NCBI GenBank assembly: GCA_022410635.1
Contig: JAJVDF010000378.1
Coordinates: 1,012,379 to 1,076,378, forward strand
DNA length: 64,000 nucleotides
Source of the DNA: Tretioscincus oriximinensis
Lineage: Eukaryota; Chordata; Lepidosauria; Squamata; Gymnophthalmidae
Direction: 5' to 3'
Shown: positions 37,165 to 49,779 of the stretch, one piece after another
How positions within the stretch are numbered: the stretch's first letter is position 1
How the letters are laid out: each line of letters begins with the position of its first letter
Made by a program: the position numbers and the translations under genes
The notes under the pieces: model-generated
The model's database searches: none
What the model was told of the DNA's origin: nothing
The model's input: the letters and a program-made list of their open reading frames with translations, nothing else

Positions 37165-37434
37165 TTGAGATATAAGTCAAATCATCTGAAAGTAATCAGC
37201 TATAAAGTAGAAAATTTTGTGATTTCCGATCATGCGCCCTTAAGTATGGAATTAGAGATGAATAGGAAAAGGACAAGGAAAAGATGGAGATTTGATCCCG
37301 TGGTAATATTAGATGACAGAGATAGAGCACAGTTACACAGTGAGTTAAATTTATTTTTCAGAGAAAAAGACTTTGGGTCAGTGTCCACTGACATAGAATG
37401 GGATTCTTTTAAAGCAGTGGCAAGGGGATTATGA
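37165..37434 (+). pseudogene. L1 ORF2 endonuclease C-terminal fragment
   Basis: An 89-codon frame beginning MRYKSNHLKVISYKVENF; upstream in the same frame is TNIDNIL, matching the end of an L1 endonuclease. VISDHAPL carries the conserved SDH catalytic-site motif. The following RKRWRFDPVVILDD is the linker toward the reverse transcriptase. The frame ends at a stop. Confidence 0.85.
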
Positions 37435-37735
37435 ATAAGTAAGAAAATAGCCATTAAAAGGAAAAGGAGGGATGTAACAATCAACTTTAAAAAGGAAATA
37501 GAGGAACTGAGAGTAAAATGTAAAAAGGACAAAGGAAGGGAAATTTGGCAAAGATTGAAAAGAAAATTGAAAGAGTTGAAGTTATTAGAAGAAAGACTGC
37601 TTTTAAAGAAATATTCGTATGTTAAAAATGAAATAAAGTCAAACGATATACAAAGTATAAAAAGACTAACCAGACACTTGAAAAAAAAGGAAAGAGCAAA
37701 ATAGAATTGCAAAGATTAGGTCTAGTGATGGAAGG

Positions 37736-38230
37736 TTGTTGGGTGAAGATGATGACATTAGAAACCAGTCCAAATTTTTTTATAAAGATCTATACAAAGG
37801 CAATCTGGTGGAGAGGGGGAATATAACTGTCATAAATAAAGCAAGTGAAAAGCAGAAGAGACTTCTTAACCAGGAAATCTCTCAAGAAGAAATTAAGATG
37901 GCTATAAAGAAAATAAAAGGTGATAAATCACCGGGACCGGATGGACTCTCATTTAATTTTTATAAACGTTTTTCAGACNTACTTGTTCCTCATTTACAAA
38001 GATTGTTTAACAAAGCTCTAAGGAATCAAATAATACCCAAGTCCTGGAAAGAAGTAGAGATGATTACAATCTTGAAGCCAAATAAAAATCCCCAGCTAGT
38101 AGAGTCATATAGACCGATATTACTTTGCAACCAGGATTACAATTTTTTAATAAAAATATTAGCTTCAAGTTTGGAAAAGATCTTACCGTCACTTATAAAT
38201 GAAGACGAGTGCAGATTCATTAAGGGATGA
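37736..38230 (+). pseudogene. L1 ORF2 reverse-transcriptase N-terminal fragment
   Basis: A 164-codon frame, the longest of this copy. It contains EEIKMAIKKIKGDKSPGPDG (the conserved entry into an L1 reverse transcriptase), then LFNKALRNQIIPKSWKEVEM, ILKPNKNPQLVESYRPILLC and NEDECRFIKG at the end, where YGFI is usual. It is followed by a stop; the rest of the palm (LDIYKAFGRINHDYL near 38310-38360) is in another frame and has lost spacing. One N lies inside. Confidence 0.9.
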
Positions 38231-39229
38231 AACATTAAGGAACCTGNAAGACTGGTAGTAAATGCTTTGGAACACGCTAAGTAAACAAATAAAAAATAGG
38301 TGTATTAAAATTAGACATATATAAAGCCTTTGGTAGGATAAATCATGATTACTTGATTGAAGTGTGTAAGATAAACAGTCTNGGAAAATAGTTTTGTGAT
38401 ACTCTGGAAAGTATTTATGATCAAAATGAGGCTTTTCTTAGATTTAATGGGGATTGCTTGGAAAACTTTAAAATCATCAGTGGAACCAGACAAGGTTGCC
38501 CTTTATCCCCCCTTTAATTTGTATTGGTGGCTGAACCTCTGGCAAATGAGATACGTAGGGNCAATGACTGGTTAGGGTATAAAGTAGGGGAGGTGTATTA
38601 AACTTAATATGTTCNCAAATGATGCTTTAGTGGTATCTCAGGAACCGGTGATTATGGTAAGAAAGTTGATAAAGATTATCAGTTACTTTAAAAAAAGATC
38701 AGGTCTAGAGATAAACATAAATAAATCAGAAATTATGATGAAAGAGGTAGGTTCAANAGTACAGGAGCAAATCAGTTGACTATCAGGTCTAAGGCTGGGT
38801 TTAAAAGAAATGAAATATTTGGAAATAACACTTTGCAAAGATTTTTCTAAGATACTCCAAGTAAATTATAAAGTAATTTGGAAGAAAATTAAATTTACAA
38901 CTAAATAGTAGTCTAAAAAATATTTGAACAGACTTTCCAGAATTAGGTCGGTGAAAATGTTCCTAATTCCAAAACTATTGTATCTATTTCAAGGTTTATC
39001 CATTAGTATCAACACAAAATCTCTGAGGAACAAACAAATAATAATCTGGATTTCTGGAGGAAAAAAATCCTAATTAAAAACATTATTTGCTCTACGTGAA
39101 TCTCAATTCTGGTGGATGAGGTTATCCACACATAGAATGATATAGAGACTCTTATTTAATATTACATTTGCTGGAACTAGAATATAGCCTGGGAGGAAAT
39201 GGGTTAGATTTGAGAAAGAGGTAAATAAT

Positions 39230-39892
<663 letters not shown>

Positions 39893-40546
39893 GACCCCAG
39901 CAAATTTGGCACACATGATCAGAGGTTTTTCGTCAAGATGTTGGCACTGCCATCTGGCACAAGGGACATACTGGCTCATGTGGTGGGGGTGTGAGAACGT
40001 TAAAATTTTGGGGGGGACAATTATTGAATAAATAAATTTATTATTAGATTCAAACAGGATATGGTCAGGGCAAGAATGTGTATTATTATTGAATGATTGA
40101 AATATTATAGAGGAGGACAAGCATTTGATTAAATAACTTCCATTAGCAGCATCTTCGGTATTAACCTTAAATTGGAAGGAGAAAACAAAGTGGTCAAACT
40201 TGAATTGGCACAATTATATACTGGAACAATTGCAGTTCGATCTGGTGAAAGAAAAAAGGGACTTATTTATAGGTCTTTTGAGTGAAAATCGAAGAATAAA
40301 AGTAAAAGGAAAATGGAAAAACTGGTTGAAATGTNAAAAATTTAGATGAAAAAGACACTATGTACTCAAATATTCATTTGTTGCTGGAGAATTTTGGTTG
40401 AGATCAAAGGAATGCTCTGCGTTCGGGGGGGCGATAGGGGTTTAGAAATGATTCTGTGTTTTCCTATTTTTGGATTGGTTTGTATAACTGTTTATTTTTA
40501 TTTTTTATTTTATTTTAATAAAGCAAAAAAAATAAACAAAAAAAAG

Positions 40547-42002
40547 ATAGAATGCAATTTATTAATTAAATAATTTAATTATTTAAGTTGAATGTGAGCT
40601 TTAGATCTTTTTGCACTTGCCTTGCTGTGATATAGCTCAGAAGCTCTGTATTAGCGATACTCTTCGATTCAGATTACAGAAAGATATGGCCTGGAGCAGC
40701 CCCATCAAACTGATCCAAACCGTGTTTTCAGGCTAGCCTCCGAAAGTTGTGATAGCTAGAAAGATTCCATGGGACCTATTTAGACATTGTAATAAGGCTG
40801 AAATACTGCCCACTTTCCCATAACCAGAGCACAGAGTTGGGCACACCTTATGCATCACTTAAAATTCCAGATTAAGCTATGCTATGCTCTGTTTTCCTCA
40901 GCCTGGTCCAGATTGGAATTGTTTTCCCCTTTGGTCTGCACTAATGGATACCAGGCTTTTTACGGCACTATGAGGAGCTGCATTGCCAGATGCTCAGTAG
41001 TACATCNATTAAGAGTCCTGCTATTTCAGTAGATATACCGAGTTTGGAGCTATGTGTCGGCTGTAGCTCCCTCTATTTTTGTCTGCACTAGCCAACACAG
41101 CTATCCGAAAGCAGAACATTGTGATTAGAAAATTGGCAACCATAAGGTTTGACTCCATGTTAGGGTAGAATCCTTGACCCTCAACACTGGAATCTTGCCT
41201 TGTAGCATGGACGAATCACTTAAAACTTTCAAAATAACTCAGTCCAGGAGTGAACAAAAATATGTTTGTTTATTGCAAAGCATAAAGTTTAGAAAATAAA
41301 GCTTCCAAAATTTCATTTCCCAGGAAGGCAGCTTGCAGTTTCAAAGTATAGAAAAATCAAAGAAAAGATTAGAAAAATCATCTTCATATCATGAATTCAG
41401 CAAAGTGTTCACCAAAATAGCATAAAACACATATCTCTGGAAAATCATCAAATCAACTAGCAAAACTCTCTTGTCTTTCTCCTTTTTCTTGTCTCATTGC
41501 CCCACTTTGCTTTCTTTTCAGTTGACATTAATCTTGACCAATTAACTCTGTATCACGATCTTAGTTTGACCTAACCTTTGAAGCTCCCAGGGTCTTCCCA
41601 CAACATAGTAGAACATGGAAGAAACAACTTGCATCTACCATCTGAAGCTGCTGTGAATGCACACCTCATTCTCCTAATAAAAGTTATTTCAGACAAATTT
41701 GCTATTCCTCTCTCACACAGTTTGATGTCTAATGTAATTTATGTATTAGTTCACTGAGCTTTCTCTGTGGAAAAAAACGATATTACCTCATAGTGGGGGA
41801 ATCCATGCTGAGTCTGGTAGAAAGAGCAGTACCGACAGAATCAATTTAGAAACTGTACAGTTTTTATATGAAACCCTGGCAAGGAGTTGACTTCCTAGAA
41901 GATTTGGTAGTTCTGATTTTTTTTGTATTCATGAATCAAAATAACTAACTTTAAAAACAAACTACATTAATTCTNAAGTTAATAATTGCAAACAGTGCTC
42001 TT
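40547..42002. other. Unassigned sequence
   Basis: No supported gene. Bases 41180-41700 (rich in TTTATTGCAAAGCATAAAG-like text) might be an old LTR or DNA-transposon fragment, but no matching partner was found. Confidence 0.4.
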
Positions 42003-42901
42003 AGGGCTTGTTCACACGATGACCAAAAGAGCGNTATAAATTTATATTTCGGAATATAGCAAATGCCAATCCCTTCACATCACAAAGCTATATTCCAGAA
42101 TATACAATAGCGTGTCTGTTCACACGTATACATGAATTCTTGTGATACGCAGCCAGCCAGCCCAACAGAGCCAATCAGCTGGCTGCGTGTCATGAGAAGC
42201 CTTTTCCTCTGCCTGCAATTGGGGGCTTCTGCCTGGAGATCAGCAAAAGAGGAACAAAACCTCCCTCTCCCCTCAGCCGATCTATTTGAAAGCAGGCAGA
42301 GCTGTTCTGCAGGGAATTCTGCTGAAGGAGGGGAGATGGCTGGGTAACATTTTGGGACATTTTGACATGTGGATGGCCAAGCTCTGTCCCAAAACGTTAC
42401 CCAGACCAAGGCTCCGTATGGATGGGGCCAGCAGAATGCAGCTGTCTCCCTTCCTTCAGCAAAATTCCCTGTAGATCGGCTCTGCCTGCTATCAAATATA
42501 TCGGTTGAGGGGAGAAGAAGGTTTTGTTCCTCTTCCTTTTACAGAGCCGTTCTCCAGGCAGCAGCCCCCAAAGGAGGTGGAGGGCAGCCTGGGTTTAGGA
42601 AAAGGCGGACAGATTTCCCCACCGAAGGAGGCAGNGCTTCCTCCTATCATCTCTCCCGTCCTGTCTCTTTCACTAGTAATGGTCACGTAGGAGAGCAAGG
42701 GAATTAGCTACGAGGTGACGGAAGTTGGCTGCGAGGTTTTGGACGTTCTCCGCAATTATTCCTGACTATCCGAGCAATAGTTTATTGCAGAATAAATGGC
42801 CTTTATTGCGTAAGTTTTACTTATACACGCTTAACACATGTGTCGTGACCTTCAAAATGGCGCTATAACTGAGGCATAAAATAGTTGTGTGAACGCACCC
42901 T
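42003..42901. mobile_element. Giant fold-back DNA element, ~900 bp
   Basis: The ends are inverted: left TAGGGCTTGTTCACACGATG, and the right end reverse-complemented CAGGGTGCGTTCACACAAC. Inside, the element is a long imperfect palindrome around ~42360-42384. The inner arms GGGTAACATTTTGGGACA (42342-42359) and TGTCCCAAAACGTTACCC (42385-42402) are followed outward by matching segments (GCAGGCAGAGC, AGGGAATTNTGCTGAAGGA, GAGGAACAAAACC, GGGGGCTNCTGCCTGGAGA) to at least 42200 and 42580. It is GC-rich and CpG-bearing. No transposase, so non-autonomous; TIR style suggests hAT, but no target duplication was verified. Open frames here are artefacts of the palindrome. Confidence 0.75.
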
Positions 42902-44704
42902 GAATTGACAATCATGTGAGATTCAATGGCAGCAGACTTTCCATCAGAGAATCCAGGAAATGTCCTCACACAGGAGAGAGAGAAAATAAAAATAAAACAT
43001 GTCAGAAAACAGGAAACTGGGAATGTATAGCCCTCTAGATAGTTTTGGATACTGCAGCTTCACCAAACTTATCAGCCATGGNCATTCCTTAGTAACCATG
43101 AGAACTGTAGCACACAATAAAAAAGGAGGTCACTGCTGATCCAAATTTTTTCAAAACAGTTTGATGATTTCTAATCATGGTACAATTTGTGGAAAGGGTA
43201 ACTTTAAACATAACAGAGGGTGCTTCTTTCTTTCAATTTTAAGCTGGCACAATTAAAATCTCATATGGTGAAGCCCTAGGTTTAATCTCTTTTAGCTTTA
43301 AATTTGGTTAATCAGATAGCACATTGTCAATCCAACTATTTTTCATGCCAGGCAGCATTGAAGAATTTACTGACACATTAATCCTGTATCACTCCTGCAT
43401 GTGGCTGACCTTTGGCTGTGTTTCAAGAGAAGTTATGATATATCCACTATTCAGGACTACCTAAAAAACAGAAAGTAAAACATTAAATGATTCCAAAAGT
43501 TTTTGAATCGAATGTGTCTTTTGCTATCACCAAAAGAGATAAGAGCATCACTACTTTTTATTCATAAAAATGAAGTTATTACTAGCATGAAGAAAAAAAT
43601 AAAAAAATGAAGAAAATGAACTCTTCTGTAATATTATAATAAATTACCAAATCCCTTAAGAAAATTCAGTGTAGCCTAGTCCAGAGGATTTTAATGCACA
43701 TATCTTATTATACAGATGCTTTATTGTAGAAGATAAGATATATAAGATAAAATAAAATAAGGACAAAACTGAAGATTTTGTTCCAGGGACTCATTTTCTA
43801 NATTCAATAGTTTAGTGGATTCTTCATTTTAGAGTTAATACACATAGATGCAATAGACACAAACTGCTATCATGCTGACTCTGTCANCATGAAGTAGCCG
43901 CAGAGTAGAAATTACAGGCTGTAAATATGTTGTATCTTTTGGCTAACATCTGGAGTAGTGACAGATACCTCCAATACCTTTGAATGATCCATTGACATCC
44001 ATAATTCATCATCTGAATGGTACCTCATTGAATATTTATAAATTACAAAAAATAATAAAGAAACCTACTATTATAAATTAGTTAACACAAGTTCTTATAA
44101 TCTAGGAGGATAGATTCCAGTTATGAATATTGTCCACAGTTTGACTTGATACTGTGCAGCATATAGATGTTCTTCAGCATTCAGAGTCATTTTGTCAATG
44201 TTTTCAAATATCCATAATTCAATTAGGAATCCTATAGATATCTTTAGAACTGAATAGCTGAAAAACAATTAATAGATTGTTTCCATACATCAGCAATATC
44301 CCTTGTAGAGCTTGGATAATCCTACATTGGATTATCCAGACCAAGATGGATCAGACTGCAGTGTCCTTCATCTATCTGAACTGCTTTCTGACCTGCAAAT
44401 ACTTCACTTTCAATTATGAATGTTCAGAAATTTCATTCCAAGGATTCTGAGTCTCTGAGTCAAACAACAAAGAAAAATGAATTATTGAACTGAACTGAAT
44501 TTGTTCAGAAAATCTGAAAACAATGTGGGGGTGGGGGAAGTTTTCACAAAATGTTCAAACTAATTACATTCCACCCCAATTCAAAGCTATTATACAATAT
44601 AATTCTTAGATGATTTTGGTCCCCTGAATGCAAGATTTTCAACTACCACCACAGTTAATTTAGCCTTCATTTTGATGAAGAAATGTTTTTCAAATATATG
44701 CAAT
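42902..44704. other. Unassigned sequence
   Basis: Nothing recognised. A 9-bp perfect inverted repeat (GGATAATCC/GGATTATCC) lies near 44312-44336. Confidence 0.4.
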
Positions 44705-44754
44705 AAAGGCATTTTAAGTAAGGACAATTAATTGTCCTTACTTAAAGTGCCTTT
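44705..44754. repeat. Near-perfect 50-bp palindrome
   Basis: Arms 44705-44729 and 44730-44754 abut with no spacer. 24 of 25 bases pair, centred on ACAATT|AATTGT, with AAAGGCA/TGCCTTT-type ends (the one mismatch is A/G near the end). Weaker pairing extends outward. Probably the core of a palindromic MITE; family unknown. Confidence 0.8.
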
Positions 44755-45556
44755 GTCGCATAATAGAAATGCAGTAATAGTCTCACACTTTTGTGAACAC
44801 AGGAACAATAAATGCCTGCTAAAATGAATTTCACACATCTATATTTGAAAAATTAAGCAAAAATATGTGTCAAAATTGTATCATTTACAGTTCTGATTAA
44901 GTCAGCTAATCTGTGTGATAAAATTTGTCTTGAGCCAACATGAAAATTAGATGCCTTAAATGTTGGAATATCTCAGATAGCTACTTATCAAACATACTGC
45001 CTTGACCTTTTTTTTAAATACTGAAATGTGACTGCTTTTACTCTGGTAAGGAAAAGGAATATTTTTCTTTCACACATTCTCTACTTTAAAGCTAAATGAA
45101 GGTTTCAAAATTAGATTCTTAACTGCTTACACTAAAATTTTTGATTCCATATGTAAGAGCATAATATCTAATAGGACTTTAACACTTGAAGTAGAAAAAC
45201 TTTAATTTTCATAGCATAGAATAAAGAACCTTTTGTGCTCTTTTGATCTACTACAGCTTGATGAAAATGAAGCTGCCTTAATCTCCAGTTAGGTAAAAAC
45301 CAACAATTCTCCTGATGCTTTATTGGGACAGCTACACATATCTGTGGAAACCACAACATATAGTTCTTGAATATCAAGGCAATATTGATCATTGTTCCAG
45401 GAAATCCAGCAGTGATGTTATTGTTTCCCTTCAAAAATTCCTGGATGCTGATAAGATTGAGAAAAACAAAGGAACTGCTTGGTCACTTAACTAATATCTG
45501 GGCATTTTGGAACAGAAAAGAAGANGATGCAATTTCCACTTGCTCTCTGAAGGTGT
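44755..45556. other. Unassigned sequence
   Basis: No supported gene. An 88-codon minus-strand frame (45434-45168) has no resemblance to a known family. Confidence 0.4.
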
Positions 45557-45618
45557 CTTAAGATACTGTGCAAGATCCTCAAAGCACCTTAGGATACTGT
45601 GCAAGGTCCTCAAACACC
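45557..45618. repeat. 31-bp tandem duplication
   Basis: Unit 1 (45557-45587) and unit 2 (45588-45618) both read TTANGATACTGTGCAAG then NTCCTCAAANCAC, differing at about three positions. A simple local duplication in otherwise unique sequence. Confidence 0.85.
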
Positions 45619-46022
45619 TAGACATTTGGAAAAAGACTTGGGACTGAATTAAACATTTCAATTAACCAGCTAACTAGAATTGATTAGTGTATATATATGG
45701 ACACTAATAAATTCTGATCCTAGCAACTCAGTGTTCACTCTACCATGTTTAATCATGAAAAATGCTTATTGCTTTTTATACTCCAGGACCTAAGCAGATT
45801 TTTTTTTGGTAGAAATAAAGATCACTTATTGGGCAACAGAAGACTTGTGTAGTTTTCTTATAAAATTCACTGTTGGCNGATGAGTCAATAGTAACAGTTT
45901 TTATAACTTTCTTTCTTTAAGGCCGCAGGAGAGTGTATGCATATGGTTTCAATTTAAGAATGTGCACTGTGATGGTTTACATAACTGAATTTTAAAGTAT
46001 TTTTGTCAAATTATGCTTTTGA
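45619..46022. other. Unassigned sequence
   Basis: Nothing recognised. Confidence 0.4.
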
Positions 46023-46310
46023 CTATTGAGCAGGAGGATGCTCTACTTTTGACAATTTCCATGTCTTGTTTTTATAAATTCCACATTTGGTTTTAGTCTT
46101 GCCTGCCAGCCAGAGGTCATATATCCAAAGCCATTGGTTTTGTGGATAAACTGGCTGTAGACAACCATACTGTGTTTTATTTTTGTTCAGATCATTTTTT
46201 GCATCTTGCAAAGCTGTTGCCTTCTCCTCAGCCCACAATCTTTCATTCTCGAGATTGATTACTGGCAGAAAAGCAATGGTAAAGCTTTCCCAGCAGAAGT
46301 AAAGCTGTCA
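46023..46310 (-). other. Unassigned ~95-codon open frame
   Basis: On the minus strand a frame open from just after a TGA near 46315 reads QLYFCWESFTIAFLPVINLE, then NERLWAEEKATALQDAKNDL and continues to PPAQ and a stop at 46023. I do not recognise it and no repeat in the window matches. CTTTGACAG could serve as a splice acceptor at its start, but there is no clear donor. Chance or pseudogene are both likely. Confidence 0.2.
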
Positions 46311-46810
46311 AAGCAGTTTAATCAATTTTAATATATCAAAAACACCTCTCCAAAAAAGACTGTAATGAAATGTTACAGACAAATATTAAACACAACTAAC
46401 ACAGCATCTATGTAATTATTTCTCCCCGAGAGTATGCTATAACACAAATTATTTATGCAAGCAGAATTTAACAATTTGCTTGTAACTTTTTCTTTTCTTA
46501 AAAAAATAAAAGTGGGATATATAAATATGTATGTGTNTGTGTGTGTTTATTTATAAATATTTACATGTTAGATGACACCATCTTTTGGTATGGTTAGGAG
46601 AGCTCAAAATGTTTGCATTTTTCCCCAAGAAGTTATAGAAACAAGATAGCTGCCGATAGATNTTGGAAGTTTCATTCAGAAAATCACAGCTTGATAAGAG
46701 GCTTAAAGAGCTCTGAAAATATTTTATTTCATTATGGAAGATCAGATACACTATCTAGATTCATATGTCATTCTGTCTAGTGCCTAATTTCAAAAGCAGC
46801 AGGATGTTCT
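46311..46810. other. Unassigned sequence with a GT microsatellite
   Basis: A short (GT)n tract lies at about 46530-46546. No gene. Confidence 0.4.
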
Positions 46811-46945
46811 GGGTATTTATTTATTTAGGAATTTATATCCTGCCCTGCACCTTCCCTCCCATCCACACACACACCCTCTGGAAGGACAAATGCAGAGGGA
46901 GCTAGCAGTCAAAATCATAGGTGAAGAGGTACATTTTTTTACCAG
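46811..46945 (+). repeat. TTTATTTA-headed interspersed repeat, diverged
   Basis: GGGTATTTATTTATTTAGG then TTTATATCCTGCCCTGCACC follows the head of a short repeat better preserved at 53740-53925 and 57885-58560 (TTTATTTATTTA, then TATACCNNCCTGTACCT). The downstream half is too diverged to align by eye. Confidence 0.45.
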
Positions 46946-47869
46946 GTGACAAAAGTGTAGATGCCTGGCAAGCCTCTAAAATGAGGCTGTACTAGAGTGT
47001 GGGAGGCAGCACATAGAAGGTGCTCCTATGTGCCCCTACTCCTTGAGATATTTATGTGTGCTCACTTGCCTAGGTATGTATACATTTATTTATGTATTAT
47101 AAACACAAACTGTGCATGAGCAAAGTAATTTGATACCAGGATTGAACATAGTTTTGCATATAATTACATTACGCAAAAATACTCACTAATACTATAATAA
47201 AAGGATGAAGCACAACCTTAGATTTGCCAGTTTTCCCCCCATTGAATTCAAACTTCATTTTCAATAGTAAAATGACATTAGCATGATAAGTTGTTGGAAA
47301 CTGACAAATACCATAAGTATTCAAGCAGTGTTTAGACTTTCAATTAGGGTTACATCAAGTTTTTCTATGGGCTGAGCAATGGTTTGCTAGATTGGAAAAT
47401 GTAACTTTGAAAAGGGCTTGAAAGAAAGCAGACATGTTACTTTGCAGAAAAGCAAAACCACACTCCCTCAGCAATCAAGCTACGTTGATGTAACCTCTAG
47501 AATATTTCTGCTTTGCTTTTCACTATCTCACTTTGTACCATTCTTTCACCACCCCAGAACCTGACTTTCCTCACATTTAATAATCTATGCATTGTGGTTA
47601 AATGACTCCCCTCTCCCTTTTTCTGAATGCCTATTTCTTCAGAAAATTTGTTCTTCAAGTTTCTACTGACATTAACTATTATTGCACTTATAAAGCAAAA
47701 AATGGTTCAGTTTTAATAATACAGTAAGAAGCCATTCCAACAGTAGTAGTTCAATGACCTGGATAGCAGTTGGAAAAATGTAATGGGACAGTTTGCACAT
47801 TGATTCTGAAGACTGATTTTCGGAACCACTTCCTGATTCACTGAACTCCAGAAATTGAAATTCCTAGTC
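46946..47869. other. Unassigned sequence
   Basis: Nothing recognised. Confidence 0.4.
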
Positions 47870-47953
47870 TGCATCTGAAGAAGTAGACTTGTTTACAAAA
47901 GCTCATGCTGCCAAAATGCTACAATACCCACTTCCCCGTTTGCTGGACTTTAA
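47870..47953 (-). mobile_element. Snap-back repeat family, diverged single copy
   Basis: Contains GCATCTGAAGAAGTAGACTT, GTTTACAAAAGCTCATGC and, further on, TTTGCTGGACTTT, the antisense order of the unit in copy A (26464-26656). It has no inverted partner, so this is the ordinary single-unit form. Confidence 0.6.
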
Positions 47954-48144
47954 TTTCTAGCGTCAGTCCTTCATTTATACATGTTTCAATGGTGCAATTT
48001 AGTGTGTCGCTAGAATTTATATCTCCAATATAGGAAAAAAAATAAGTGATATCACTAGTAGACTGATCTACAGTACGCCCTGACCCCTGATCTGGAAGCT
48101 CAGTAACTGGGGAGAGGGAGCACACTATGGCACACCATTGAAAC

Positions 48145-48354
48145 TAGGCTGACCAGATGACCCCTTTTGGGGAGGTTGAAAACCCAGTTTGGGGATGCCT
48201 CCCGTTTTTTTCTGAGGAAAAAATATTAATAAACAAAAAAAATTCAAAAGAAAATCTTTTTTTGAAAAACGTTTCCTCAGAAAAAACTGGGAGGCACCCC
48301 AAAACTGGGTTCTCAACCCACCCACCCCAAAAAAGGGATCATATGTTCAGCCTA
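48145..48354. mobile_element. Palindromic hAT-like MITE with 8-bp target duplication
   Basis: 210 bp starting TAGGCTGACCAGATGACCCC and ending with its complement, TATGTTCAGCCTA. The arms pair for ~85 bp (AACCCAGTTTNGGG, GCCTCCC, TTTTTTCTGAGGAAA). Flanks ATTGAAAC (48137-48144) and ATTGAAGC (48355-48362) form a duplication matching at 7 of 8 bases, the length used by hAT transposases. No coding capacity. A related half element is at 55632-55717. Confidence 0.78.
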
Positions 48355-48554
48355 ATTGAAGCACATACACATCTGGGCCAGTGCCATCAGAGTCAGTATA
48401 TACAAGCTGATCTAATTACAGAGGCTTGAAGAATTCCAGACTCGGTAATCTGAAATTAGGGAGGTAAGTGCACAAATAATCTTAGAGTGTTTTAGCCTTG
48501 TTTTTGAAAACTCTGTGTTACTGTTATTGTCGTTCACTCATTTCATGGTGTTTT

Positions 48555-48819
48555 CTGACCCTTCCTGCCCCACCCCCACCCATCACATGACATTATCCAC
48601 TTCATCCTCAACCACCCCTTTCTTCTTTGCATTCAATCTTTCCCAGTATAGGAACTTTTCCAGTCTTCTCATTAAGTATTTGTACTTCAATTTCAATATT
48701 TGTCCTTCCAATGTGCAACCAAAGTTGATCTCCTTTGGTATTAATTTCTTCTCTTTTTGGTTCAAAAACGTGTCACAGTTTTTTGTGATCCATGCAATCA
48801 AAAGCTTTAGCCCAGACAA
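48555..48819 (-). pseudogene. BovB ORF2 C-terminal remnant
   Basis: Minus-strand frame 48819-48583 contains CTLEGQILKLKYKYLMRRLE, then KFLYWERLNAKKKGVVEDEV, fitting the conserved BovB C-terminus (family form HLMRR, then LEK, a GKI-like segment and a run of arginines). Its first residues (LLIAWITKN) come from the reverse transcriptase, so the deletion joins RT to the C-terminus. It is inactive. Confidence 0.75.
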
Positions 48820-49597
48820 TGAAGCAGAATTTCCTGGAATTCCTTTGCTTTTCCCATAATACAGCTAACATTGATGATTTGCCTCTTTGAAAACGAGCTT
48901 GTACTTTGGTTTACATATTGCTGAAGCCAAGCTTGCAAAATCTTGAATATAAACTTGCTAGTGTGTGAAATGAATGCAGTTATTCAGTAACTAGTACAGT
49001 CTTTGACATTGCTCTTTCTGGGGATTGAAACATAAACATATATTTTCCAATTCTGTGGCCACTGCTGAGTTTTCGAAATTTTCTGGCACATAAAATGAAG
49101 CACTTTAATTTATAGAATTTTGATGCGTTCAGATGAAATTCCATCACTTCCACTAGCTTTGTTGTAAACAGTGTTTCCTAAGGGCCGTTTGACTTCACTC
49201 CCCCGGATGGTCTGACTCTAGTTCATATCATAGCTATTAGTAATATCAAGATCTTTTTGTATAATTCTTCAGTATATTCTTGCTAACACTTCTTAATCTC
49301 TTTTACTTCTGTTAGATCCCTACTATTTTTGTCCTTTATCATGTTTATTTATGCATGAAACATTCCCTTAATATCTCCANTCATTTTGAGTAGCTCTCTT
49401 GTCTTTCTGATTCATTTTTTTTCTATTGCTATGTCTCCTGGCCACTATCTGGAAATCTGCATTCAGGAGGATATATCTTTATCTTTCTCCCTTGCCTTTC
49501 ATTTCTGTCCTCAGCTATTTTTAAAGCCTCATCAAGCCAGTTGCTTTGTTTTCATGTTCTCCTTTTTTCTTTGGGATGTTTTTTACTGCGTCCTTCT

Positions 49598-49779
49598 AAG
49601 AGGCCAAAAATGGCACNGNCCTCTTGCTTTATAGTCCGGCGGCGTGCCCGTAAGCGTGTCACCAGACGCTATGTTTTCTGAGGTCAAATTTGACCTCAAA
49701 AACATNGCGGTGCCCAGGAGGATGGCTCCTTCAATTCGTGCCGGTAATCTGCGGCTCCCCTTATGCGGGGCCGCTCCCT
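49598..49779 (+). mobile_element. GC-rich hairpin element, copy 2 (5'-truncated)
   Basis: Homologous to 20479-20659: AAGAGGCCAAAAATGGCAC, then CCTCTTGCTTTATAGTCCGG, the hairpin TCTGAGGTCAAATTTGACCT, then GGTAATCTGCGGCTCCCC and TTATGCGGGGCCGCTCCCT. It lacks the first ~245 bp of copy 1, i.e. it is 5'-truncated, as for LINE-driven insertion. It lies in BovB and is flanked by a long direct repeat: 49551-49587 and 49780-49815 differ by about one substitution and a one-base indel, and weaker similarity extends further. Confidence 0.75.

Noticed and set aside
37230..37712. 160-codon minus-strand open frame, the longest minus-strand frame around 37 kb
   Set aside because: It lies opposite the recognisable L1 ORF2 endonuclease/linker; its F/L/S-rich composition is what the complement of a Lys/Glu-rich AT-rich coding strand gives.
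41180..41700. Possible solitary LTR
   Set aside because: No matching partner, TG...CA boundaries, target duplication or retroviral coding sequence could be found.
42080..42709. Cluster of frames of 60-112 codons on both strands
   Set aside because: They lie in the giant fold-back element, where palindromic GC-rich sequence opens frames on both strands; no protein motif is visible.
42003..42901. Assigning the giant fold-back element firmly to hAT
   Set aside because: The ends resemble hAT-style TIRs, but the flanks do not show a convincing 8-bp duplication, so superfamily was left open.
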